Positions 40,201 to 52,200 of a stretch of 64,000 nucleotides of DNA are shown piece after piece. The notes beneath the pieces were generated by a model that saw only the letters and a program-made list of their open reading frames with translations, was not told the origin of the DNA and did not search any database. The stretch spans positions 98,208,001-98,272,000 of the forward strand of contig JBITNC010000001.1 in the NCBI GenBank assembly GCA_050084985.1, in the 5' to 3' direction. Source of the DNA: Nageia nagi (Eukaryota; Pinophyta). Both the position numbers and the translations under genes were made by a program. The stretch's first letter is position 1. The number at the start of each line of letters is the position of its first letter.

Positions 40201-43200
40201 GAGCCTCATCCTACAAAGAAACTTCAAAGCATGAGTGCTAGGTGAATGCTATGAATGTGGAGTATGAGGCTCTTATGAAGAATCAAACTTGGGATTTGGT
40301 TCCTTATCCTCATGAAAGCAATGTGATTGGAAATAAATGGATTTATAAAATCAAATATAACTCAGATGGAAAGATTGAGAAATACAAAGGAAGGTTAGTA
40401 GCTACGGGTTTCGCTCAAAAATATGGAGTTGATTATGAGAAAACCTTTGCTCCAATAGCAAAGATGCCTACTATCAAGGTAATCCTTGCTCTTTCAATAG
40501 CTTAGGGATGGAAAGTTTTACAACTTGATGTCAAGAGTGCTTTTCTCAATGGTGACTTAAATGTGGAAATCTACATGAATCAACCAGAAGAGTTTGTTGT
40601 TGAAGGCAAAAAATCTTTTGTGTGCAAGTTAAAGAAGTCTTTGTATGGACTTAAACAAGCACCAAGGGCCTGGTACAAAAATATTTCAGGATACTTAGAG
40701 GGCATTGGTTTTTCTAAATGCTTCTCTGACACAGATCTTTCTGTGCTCAACCAAAGAAAAGATTTGATCTTAATTCTTCTTTATGTGGATGATCTGTTGA
40801 TTACAGGGAATAATTTGGTCCTCATACAAAATTGCATATCCAAACTTAAGGCAACTTTTGATATGACTGATCTTGGTCTATTGCACTACTACCTTGGTAT
40901 GCAAGTGTACCAATACAAGGATTGTACTTACCTCGATCAATCAAAGTATATCTCAAATATCTTGCAAAAGTTTGGAAAGGAGGAGTGCAAGCATGCTGCA
41001 ATCCCAGTCTCCCCTGAAATCATTGTCTCTTAGTTCCAACTCTCAATTGGCAGACACTACGACTTACAGACAACTAATTGGTAGTCTTCTTTATTTGACT
41101 ATCTCTAGGCCAGATATTGCCTTTACTGTGAATTTGATGGCTTGCTTTATGGAAAAGCCATATGTTGTGCACTTCAATGTTGTTAAGCAAATTTTGAGGT
41201 GTGTTGCAGGCACTAAGGATCTTGCTCTCAAGTATGACAAGTTGTCCTTGTTTGTTCTCTCAGGATTCTCAAATTCTGACTTGAGGGAGATAGAGATGAC
41301 AAAAAATCAACCTTTGCTTATGTGTTTAGCATTGGTTCAGGTGCTATCTCTTGGGCTTCCAAGAAGCAACCTACTACTGCTCTCTCCACCACTAAGTTTG
41401 AATATCGTGCAATGTCAGTTGCAACCCAGAAAGCCATTTGGTTGAGGCATCTTCTGAAAGAAATAGGGTATAAACAAGTTCATCCATCTCAAATTTCTTC
41501 AGATAATCAGTCAACTATTGCTTTGGCAAAGAATCCAGTTTTCCATTCGAAAACAAAGCATGTAAAAATCCAAGCCCACTTCATCAGAAAGAAGGTTCTG
41601 GATGGTCTTATACACTTGCAGTATTGTCCATCAATCCTAAACTCTACTGATTTGTTCACCAAGCCCCTTCCTGAAGCTCAATTTTATAAGCTTAAGCAGT
41701 CTATTGGATTGGTGAAGTTGCTCTCAAAAAGGGAGTAAATGTTGAATTCTTGTTGAATCCAGTGTAATTTCTTCCTTCTTAATAAAGTTTTTGAACTTTT
41801 GTTTGGTTTGTATACTTTGTTTATACATTCCTTTGTTTGATAACTATAAATATGGACTTGGCATCTTAGTGATGACTTATAGTGTAACTACAGCTTTGTT
41901 CATCTAACTTTGTTTCTCTTGATTTATTCACTAACCGCTTTAGAAACTTTGTGTGCACACTTTGAAAGTTTCTTATGGTAGTGAAGTTGTCCTCAAGAGG
42001 GAGTGAAGGTTGAATTCATGTCTGTGACGAAAACTTCATCCCTAGGAAGCTATTTTTGTTGTATAATGTTGATCTAAATGTCCACCTTTGTGGTTAGTTC
42101 GCTCTATGTGAGGAACTCATGATACATTTTGTTTTGTTATCACTATATGAGGAATCAGTATGTGTTTGTTAGCACTGTTTGGTTATCCATATGTGAGTAA
42201 CTTATATATGCACATATACTTTTTGTTGTTGATCAACACATGTTTCTATATACAAAAAATGACTATAAGTATTGGCTTGCAATCTTTGTGATGACTTATA
42301 GTGCATCATTGATCAGTTTATGGATGACATTCCTTAGTTCATTTATCTTGTGATTGATATAAATGTTATATGATGCATCTAATTGATCTTGTTTATGAGC
42401 TGCTTGTAGCTTGCAGGTTTTATCTTGAGAATGCAAGTTACTTTGTGTGGGCAAGCTCATGGAGGTTCATATGTCAACTCAGAGTTGATCGACTACACTT
42501 ACAGTGAAACCAGTTGTGGTTAATGATTGTATTGTAAACCATTTTGTTAAATGGTATTGTAATGAGTCTCAAACTAAGATCTTGCTTATTTCTCAATGAT
42601 GTAAAAGTTCTCATCTCTGCTTATATCTCTTTGGAGGAGAACTCTCTCTTACTCTATCTTCTCTTTTTCTCTCTACACTCTATCCCAATATTACATTAAA
42701 GAGGAGTGTTAGAATTTGTAATGTAATATTATGTAATATTTCTTCTTAATGTAAATTCATTTAATACTTAAAGTATCATTAGATACCTTAAAGTATTAAG
42801 GGAATAAAAATAAGAGAAGGATTAAAAATAGGTATAAGTTTAAAAATAGGTAAAAGATTAAAAATAGAAAAGAAATTAATTATAAAGTGGGTTTCTTCTT
42901 ATAAAAAGAGAACCCTCCCCTTTTCTAGGTACATAATTGTAATGTAAGCTTTGCTATAGGTTTAGAGTGTGAGAGATAGAAGAGATTTTGTAAGAGAGGT
43001 CCTTGAGAATAAGAAGATCTTAGTTAGTGGACGTACTCCCAAGAAGAGAGGAACCACTTTATATCTTGTGTTATTTGTGTGATTAGCTTTAGTTATTGTG
43101 CTATTGTGTTGATGTTGAAAGTGCCTTCTTGACATCTTGGGTGATTAGAAGTTAATTCAAAAAGGGTTAATTTCTTCAACTCCTAAGGAGGCCGAGGATG

Positions 43201-46200
43201 TTGAGCATGCGGTGGAGAAGTTTGTGGCAGCTAAAAGCCCTTTGAATGAACAAGAAGGCCTGGTCGGGGACCCTGAGGAGTTCGAGCAAGAAGGGAAGCT
43301 TAGTCTAGAAGGAGAGGACTCGTTGGAAGATACAGAGTAAGAGGAGAAGCTCCCGATCAAAGGAAAGCATGGTGCATCCGAAGTGGAGAAAGGCCTGCAG
43401 TCCACCTATTGGAGTAATATACTCAAAGTGGTTAGTTCGGCGAAGCATCTGCTGGAAGCAATGGGTAAGATTGTTCGTGATGTGGAGGCTGAGGAACGCA
43501 AGAAGTGATGGTGTTTTGTTATGCTTTAGTAGGTTGGTGGGATCGGTGGTTAATCTCTATTATGTTTTGTTGTTGTCTGTTAGGTGTCGAAAGGTTGTCT
43601 TATGTATGCTCGTTTTCTATGTGTTAGTCTTTAAGGATTTTGATTGTGGTTTTTGTCTAGCTATTGGGTGCTATCTAGCCATTTTGTTCTTTTTGAATTG
43701 TCTCTAGTTCAACCTCGTTCATAAGCTTAATTGCTTACCTTAATGGACATTGTAATGGGTTAGGATTCCCTTAAAAATCCGTCCTCCAATACAAGCGAAA
43801 AAAAGATACTAGAAAAGTTGAGACCTATAATGAACAACTTGTCTTCAAAGAGATTAGACAAAATTAAGCACTTCATTTCTTTTTTTTCTGGAGCTATTTT
43901 TGTCCATCTTGGAAATCTCAAACAAACTCAAAACGAAATTTATGTTTGGCCTCCATTGACTAGATATTGCAATTTTAATACAATTAGGAACCTTCCTAAT
44001 CCACAAGGAACAAGGATGCTTTATTTGGTGATATTAAATCTATTGAATTTAGAAGGATATGCATTATAAGATTTTGACAATTGATATGATAGATAGATAG
44101 TTGTCTTTTAAACCCACTGGTTTGTAAGACCTATCAAAGTTTATCCAGAAGTAAATATATATCATTTTAATTATTTGAATGATCATTTCTCATATAAAGA
44201 AAAACATTGAGCAATGCAAAGATATTCCAAGAAAAACAAGAATACTTCCAAGGACAATTGACCACAATCACTCACACCCACCCAATGAAAATACGGCATA
44301 TGACATGATCTTATGCTATTTTAAGTTTGAAAATGAGTTAATTATATATAATTGATTTGTGTACATTGCATGATCTTGCAAACTACCCTTGCTAACAACA
44401 CTAAATTAAACATGTTCCTTGATGCATCTCTTTCGATGTCTGTTGCTTCCCTGTACACCCACAACCAATAGTCCCTTTTGGTTGACACAATGCTGACCAA
44501 TATGTTGTTCGCCTCTTCAACATCAAGTCGTTCTAATTATGTGTACTTCACAATTAACACTAAATATGTCATTCTTATGCCTTATCCACCACTCCAAATC
44601 AACACATACCTCAAGTTCATGCCCTATGAACCATTGGTGTGATGATGAATATAAAACATTACATTGGAGACTTCATTTTGTTTTAGCTCATAAGCCTGCT
44701 TCAATCCCTTTTGTTTGCAAATAGTATGTTTGTCTCCTTGGACTTTCTATTATGAGACTCAACATATATGTTCTTTGTTTACAGTTTCCATATTGTTATT
44801 TGCTAAATTTTTTTGCTATGTCGACCAAAGGTTCTTGGTTTCATATATTAGGAGAGCAATTACTCAAAAGCATCACTATGTGCAAGCATTCTTAAGAACT
44901 TACAAATTAAGAACAATGGTTCAAGTTACCAGAAATTCTTTACTTCATTTTGTTTGTTCATTCGCAACAATGAAAGTAAGTAGAGGAATTGAGTTTAGAT
45001 TGGAAACGATATCAACATGTGTGCCAATTCCAAATATGCAAAAATTATCAGTTACAGAATCACATAGAGGTGGGCTTAGTTTATTTTTCAAGGATGAATT
45101 ACATCTTGTCAATCCAGAAGCTATCAGTTTAGATTGGAAACGATATTCCTTTGTTAGGAGCATGATTAAGTACACCCCATGATGCATATACATATCCCTT
45201 CTGCTATCTATTTAACTATTCAAGAATGTCTACCAACCATATCTCATATTTCGAAAATGTATTTTTCCTATCTAATAGGTAAATATCTTTACATATATAT
45301 TATATTGTAGAGACCTATGGGTCCAGTGGCTTCAGAGAAAACTCGATCCTATGGTTGATGGGTACAAATTGATACTTGTTTTGGGCTAGTACACTTTTTT
45401 GTTTTTTACGCTGCCTTCTCGTTAACCGCCAACTTTAATATATTTAAAAGAAAAAAAGGAATAGAATTGAAAAATTTAAGCAAAAGTTTAAATTACACAT
45501 GAACATTTGTATGTGAGTCTGTAAGGCTTGGAGATTTGGATTAAAGACTTTTTAGCAAGGTTCCACCATGAGTTGGGACTCTGGGAGTGGCAGAGAGATG
45601 GAGCATCGGAAGCGCACTTCAGAATTCCACAGTCACGGAGGTCATTTTTAGGGAGTAGCTCCAATTCGGCAAGCAGAGCGGCTAGTAAAAAATCCCAAGA
45701 CTTGTAGATTTTTTCTAGTTTATTGTTTCCAATTCATTATTACTATCAATTTCAAATATAAATCAAGTATGAATTTAAATTACAAAATATAATGATAATA
45801 TTACTTAAATATAAATCTGAAAGGTAGAAATGAGAAATCAAAATAAGCCATAATGTCATTAAGTGACAAACAAGTCTGAATCAGTGTAGTACATAATGTC
45901 AAAATATGAAAATGAGTTATAATGTTATAGTAGCAAAATGCCAAAGGCCCAATATGGCAAAACCATAACCATCAAATATCAAACTATGCTTTTTATTTTA
46001 AGTTTTAACCCTTTTTTTTTAAATCATGTGCAAATTTTTTTAAAGCCGCCAGAGCGACCGATGCTCCAAAATCATCTCAAACACTCCGAAGCCACTTCGG
46101 GAGTGGCTGACCACTCCGGCGGCGCTCCGAAGCATCACCCCCTGCTCCTAAGCTACACCCGCAAATCCGGAACGTCCGGTGTCGCTCCGGCACTCCAAAT

Positions 46201-49200
46201 CTACCGGGGCAGCCGAAATGCCTCCGGGAAATCTCGTTGCACACTCTAGTGGAACCTTGCTTTTTAGCAATAAGCAAGCCTCACTTGAATAAAGCCTAAA
46301 AAGTTATAAATGATATAATGAAACCTGCTTCATTTGATTTTCATGTCAGAGATGAGAAAACCACTCACAATCAAAGTCTTCATGCTAGGATATGATAATG
46401 ATGTTAGCAAGAACAGGTGGCTCAATCAAATTGCTGACTGAAACCTTGAAGAAACCTCAAGCTCCGTACAGGCATAAACATCCACCAGCATTTGATGCAC
46501 ATCATTTTCAACAACCAAAATTTCAAGCCAGAATTGTTAGCATCATGAATGAAATAACATGGGCCTGTGCATTCACAACTCTTTATGACATCAACAGAGA
46601 CGCATAGTGTCATATGTGAGTTCAGTCTGGAATTTTACAAGGCCACAAACCGTATCACATTTTAAAGATTCAATTGCCATCAAATTTTGAATCTTTCAAC
46701 AGTTGAAATTTGTTCACCACTTGCCTAGTTCAAAACCCACTAATAATAGATATAGCTGATGCTTGTCAAATTTAATCATTTTCAATGAACCAAATTCTGA
46801 ATTCGAATGGCTCCCGTCACATAGACCCATCACTTAAGTAAATAAAAGATCGTGAGCCGCGTATAATATAAGGGATCATTAGTAATACTATACTAAGGTT
46901 AAGACTTAGTAAAATGGTAATACCACCAAATTAATTGACATCACCCCAACCAATCAAAAATTGGCTGAAGGCTTTAAAATATATGAAGCCATGGCTCCTC
47001 TTAAATCTCAACCCACCATTGATTAAATATTAATCAACAATGAGCTTATGCTTTTGATAGGCTCCGCCCATACTTTAATGGCAACACCTAGGTCAACATA
47101 GCAAAATTTCAGCTTGCCACTTAAACCTTCATCCAATGACTAAAATTCGTCAAATTTAGATGGCTTTTTGTGGGTGAAGTTGTAACGCTAAAACATGAGA
47201 TTTTGGGGTTATAGAAGAGATATTTTCAAGAGCTAAAGCCCTAAAATCGGTTGTGGCACAAGGGGGTTCCTTACCCAATGATGCTCATGAATGTAAAAGT
47301 AAATGCCAAAGCAAGTGGGATTCATAGCCATGGCCAACAAAACTTAACTCCCATGCGGTGTCTTTAAAACACACTTAACATCAAGAGGCACTTCAATTTC
47401 ATGGCTAAGGCCGTCAACCAGAGCATTAAATGACAATAACATCAAAGAAGACACGTGGGGATAATGGTGGACCAGTACTATAGTTTCAATTATGTCAGCA
47501 ATACCAAATGAAAACAACTATACACCAACACCTTATAGACTTTTTAATGTGTACTATATTGCATCAGTAGAAACACTGTTTTTGTTTTATTGTAATAAAA
47601 GAATAATATAGTGTACATTTATTTATCTCTTGCATGCCAAAATGGGTAGCGATGAGCTTCAGAATTCTATTTGAGTTAGGAATTAAGAATGTAAAAAGGT
47701 TTCATTCCCATTGTGTAATTCCTCAAACTCTCATATTGCATTGATGTTTGCATTTATCAGTAATAGAAATCAAGTAAGTTCAACCTGATGGCTTTGCCTC
47801 TTGTGTGGATGTGTTGATTGTGGGTTTTGGTTTTATAACTTTTCCCTTTGCAGAAAATCTGAATGTTTTTTATAGTTGAAAGCATCTTTTTGTCTTAGTT
47901 TTGCAAGTAATTTGTTTCACTCTGTTATCCATGGCTGCATATTTGAGATTAAAATAAGTTTCTACTTCTTGTGCATTATCCCTTATTTATCTTTTTCCTG
48001 CAGCCTTTCATTCTCTACCCTTTTCCTTGTGATTTCAATAAGCCTAGGAATAGATTAGTAATAAAATTGGCTCTGTCATGAGGTGATTTCTGAGACCATG
48101 CACATGTCCCACACCTTTGATATCATGAAAACATTGCTTGGTATTAGTTTTAACTGAATATGCCTATCAACATATGGAAAAATAGAAAAACAAAAACAAA
48201 TCAAGCTTTGCAGTGTCAATAATGTTCTAGAATGAAGAGTGAGCTGTCATTCCAGGCAAATTCTATTCTTTATCTCTTTTAAGAACATCAAGGTATGATT
48301 TAGATAACATGCAAGAGCCAAGATATTATTGGAAATATTGGGTTTTCTGAATCGGTTTAATAGTAAATTCACTATATAGAAAAGGCCCTTAATAAGACAG
48401 GATATAAATTTGTGCATATTGTCTATTGATAAGACACAAATCAATAAGAAATTGCACAGTCAATTCAATCCATTCACCAATGCCAATAGCTCAAAAAGGA
48501 ATGCCCTGCTTCTCTAAATTGAAATCCTAGCCAGTCAGTGTAAAAACCTCAAAATCCTATGCAAATAAACATTAGGAGCAATTGTTTGTACCTATTCACA
48601 ACATCCAGTGATGTAGCCAATTGACCACCAAGGTGACGAAAGCAATGTAGACCAACAAGATCATCAGCCTCCTAAAATCACAGAAAAATGTTGCATTGTG
48701 CACAAGTTAAACAAAAGCACTGACAAAAGAGGCCATAAATGCAGCCTGATAAAACAAGTCCTATATTGTCAAACAAGGAAACATGTAACAAGTATAGATA
48801 AAAACAACAATAAAATAAACCTCTCCAGTACATCAAAATATAATTTCGATTAGACATGGAAAATGCACTCGCTGGTTAATTTCAATGAATACTTGAGTAG
48901 CAAAACATGAAATAACGTATAAAACCAAGTCCAAACTTACAAGCATGTGTTGCAAATCATCAATAACATCAAGGGCACCTGCACAATCTGCTGCCGCCAC
49001 AAGCTTTTGAGATTTTAAACAAAAAAAACCGAATCAAAAATTCAGTATCCTATAAATATATGGAAAAATCCAAGTTTATTTGCGAAAGGTATTTTACACA
49101 TACTATGTTATTTCTTAGGTATGCAGAATTCAAACAAGGGCACATCCAACACTTAGCAGCCTACGTTTAAAACTTGAAACCTAAAATTTCAAGGTAAAAA

Positions 49201-52200
49201 ACAACATAGTAACTTATATTAAATCAAGTGAATATGCAAAAATATGACAAGTCATAACAGAAACATTATGCTTTTCAGTGAAAAGCAATACGGGTACCAT
49301 GGTTACACGATGTCTCGAGGAGGAGGACAGTAGGAAATTGGGGGACGCATTTTGGAGACAAAGACCAGTTTTTAGTAAACAGCGAAGGGAACTTAAATAT
49401 CTATTAAAAAAATTTAATATATTTAAATTTAATTTAATTTAATAAAATTAAAAAATCATAAATTTAAAGTTTATATTTTATTTAAACATTAAATAAATAG
49501 ATATATAAATAAAATATATTTATTTAATAAACATAATTTAATGTAATAAATCATTTTTATTTATTAAATATGATTAAATTTAAATTAAATAAAAGTTAAT
49601 TATGGACGATGAATGGGATTTATCTTTGCATGGATGCGAAACGGCTGGATGTGGCCGAAGAACACAAGCGAATGTGTCAAGTCACCTAGCTTCATGTGCA
49701 AGACCAGCTTTGTAGTCTGGAGTGTACCTAGGAAATCATGTCCCAAGATGACTCACATGAATGAAAGGAATGCACTGGAAGCCGATCCAGATTATGATTC
49801 ATGCCTGCACAAAGATTGAACATCTAAAGGGTGGAGAGCATGGCTCTAGAATTTAAGAACGATGGGGTGGAATGATTCGTCATCAGTAGCTGAGGAAAGG
49901 TTTAGAGAGCATATGCAAAAGGCTTTGATGGTAATGGCGGAAGGCAAGGCAAGAGGTTCTAAAGGGGGCACAAAGAATTACGCCCAAAACCATTGAAGCT
50001 CTTGGTCGGTGATGATGTTCAGGTGTTGAAAAACACCGATTATTGTAGTTTCTTGGAACTGTTTGAAGGCTATGATGTCATTGTTTTTCATCAAATGGTG
50101 AATAGCTGGTTGGAGGGATGTGTGATTGTAGGCTCTTTTATGTTCGAGATTTTACCAGTGGTTTTGGCTAAGATTTCGGGTCTAGCAGGTGTAGATTTGA
50201 AAATTCAAAGGGACAAGCACCCACAGCAAACCGAGTTGGATTTCTTCATGTCGAGCGAGAAGATTAGGTGGGATGGGAAGTATATTATGAGGGAAGGCTT
50301 ACCTCAGCCTTGGCCAAAAGTTGCACATACCATCATGAATTATGTTACCATCTCGCCATTCTGAATCATATGCGTTGGAAGAAGAGGGTCAATGTCCCAT
50401 ATTTCCTATTCAAGGAATTGGAAAAGGCTGTAAAAGACTTCCAAAAAGGAAGGACCAAATTTGCATTGCACCAAGGACTATTCCTGGTTGTAGCCAAACA
50501 TATGGCTAAGAAGCAAGGGTGGATGGGGGACCAATATGATTTTATGCCAATTCTGAAGGAGGAGAAGGATGGTGCTGAGTTTGGAATGCAAGGAGGCAAT
50601 CGTAAGCATAAAGTGATGAAGGAGGCTGATAGTGGGAGGCGTAGCTCGATGCGTAAAGGCAAAGTGCTGATGAAAGAGGAATCGAAGGACTCGGAGGAAG
50701 CCACTCCCCCGACATCCTTGATTGCTGGTCAAAGTTCTTTGAAGAAGGTTCGTGTGAGTAGGGGTGTTTTGTTGAAAAAGATAGGGGCACTACGTGGAGC
50801 TATGTTGGCAGGTCTGAATAGATCATAGCCCAGATAGATAAGCTCCAGCAATTTGTGTGTGATGAGTTGGAAGTTTAATTTCTTCGTATGTTGCTTATGT
50901 TTATTTTGGCCGATAAGCGTATAGGTTAATTTACACCTTTGGAAGGCCTTATGTAGATAGGATGCCAACAGGCATAGTAGTTATAGTAATATGTTACAAG
51001 AAGGCTTTTTGTGCCAATTTAGATCTGTATTGCAGAATTCAAAGCGTGATTGTAATCAGGGTTATTGGTTCCCTCCAAAAACCACCTCTAATATTATCAA
51101 AAAAATTAAATATCACACTTAATATCCAACTGCTACAAGGTTGTACATTACAAAAAACTAAAAGGTGTCTATGATTACAAATTTTAACAAAAATAATATC
51201 CAGGCATATATACTTTTCTATATTGTACTCTGAATTTCCAACATTTGATAGAGATCTAAGAGGATATTTCAATTTCCAAAAGAACTCTTATTTCTAAGAA
51301 TGGTTGATAATGAAGAAACCACCTACATTATAAATATTAACTGGAAGCCATGTATAGTGCAAAAGAGGTAAGCAAAGACTCCCTGCATTATTTGTATGAA
51401 CTGAAGAACAAACCAAATTGAAATTATCAATCATTTTTGGTGTGATCAATTGCATATCCCAAATGACACACTTCATGTTACTACCTAAACTCAAGATTCT
51501 TTTATGATAAAATATTCAATCTTCATTTAAGGTGAATAGCTGGCTGACTGACTGCATTGAAACGTTTTCCCCTGGTGAGACAATGAAGAATCAATGTATT
51601 AATCAAGTTTGGCTACATACGCAGCTGTGCTGATTATTTTATTTTCAATGAATAATAGGAGGAAAGTTACGAAGTATCTTGAATCAAATTATTTCTTTGA
51701 TTAAAATAGCAATTTCAATATTGTCAAGAATATATCTTTTAAAATATTATTAAATTTTAAAAATATATATGTGCTATTAGGTGTATTTTAAGAGATGTTT
51801 CACACAAATGTAAACAACTTCAGTGGTGTTCTGCTGAAACCTAAGCCCTGTATTGTCTCCACTAAACGATGTACTGCACTGAAAAAATGTTTGAGCAGAA
51901 ATGGCAATTTCTATTGAGAATGAATACCTTTTTTTCCAAATACCTCTTACATGGTTCATTTTTGTATGTATTTGATGTTGATTTGGAAAAGAATGTATGA
52001 AAATGAAAATGTGAGATTCTATTTTTTTTCTAGAATTTTTGTGGAGTCTTTTAACTGAATTCAAGTCCAATTCATAAAATAGGCTTGCTGAGTCCAAGCC
52101 AAGCCCAAGTCTCAACACAAATGGTTTGAAGTTTCACAACATATTATGTAGATCCTACAATATGAAGTTTTACATATTATAAATCATAGAATCTAACATA

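Larger units (their letters stand above)
36431..43178 (+). mobile_element. Ty1/copia retrotransposon nested in LINE
   Basis: LTRs beginning TGTTAGAATTTGTAATGTAATATTA (36431 and 42709) flank an internal region with copia-order pol (integrase, RT, RNase H) at 39419-41738. A near-exact 5-bp target duplication (ACTCT/ACTCC) is present. The first 2.5 kb of internal DNA lacks a recognisable gag and is T-rich and repetitive. Pol is interrupted by a few stops and frameshifts. The LTRs are closely similar, so the insertion is younger than its LINE host. The distal end of the 5' LTR has been rearranged (a small repeat of LTR sequence near 36868-36905 replaces the expected end). Confidence 0.92.
34367..43805 (+). 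mobile_element. 5'-truncated LINE with RNase H and a 3' accessory ORF, split by copia
   Basis: A 16-bp target duplication flanks the unit. It starts inside ORF2, shortly before the RNase H domain (5' truncation is normal for LINEs), and ends in an A-run (AAAAAAAG). Without the copia insertion (36431-43178 plus one TSD copy) the LINE is about 2.7 kb. Downstream of RNase H comes about 600 bp of weakly coding sequence, then an ORF of about 1.27 kb of unknown function, then a 3' UTR of about 300 bp. The terminal TCCCTTAAAAATCCGTCCTCCAATAC resembles the end of the LINE at 49592-51102. It sits in intron 3 of VPS54, opposite to the gene. Confidence 0.85.

Noticed and set aside
49582-51112. AAATTAAATA as a firm target duplication of the second LINE
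   Set aside because: It was kept only as tentative, because in such AT-rich DNA a 10-bp match is weak evidence.
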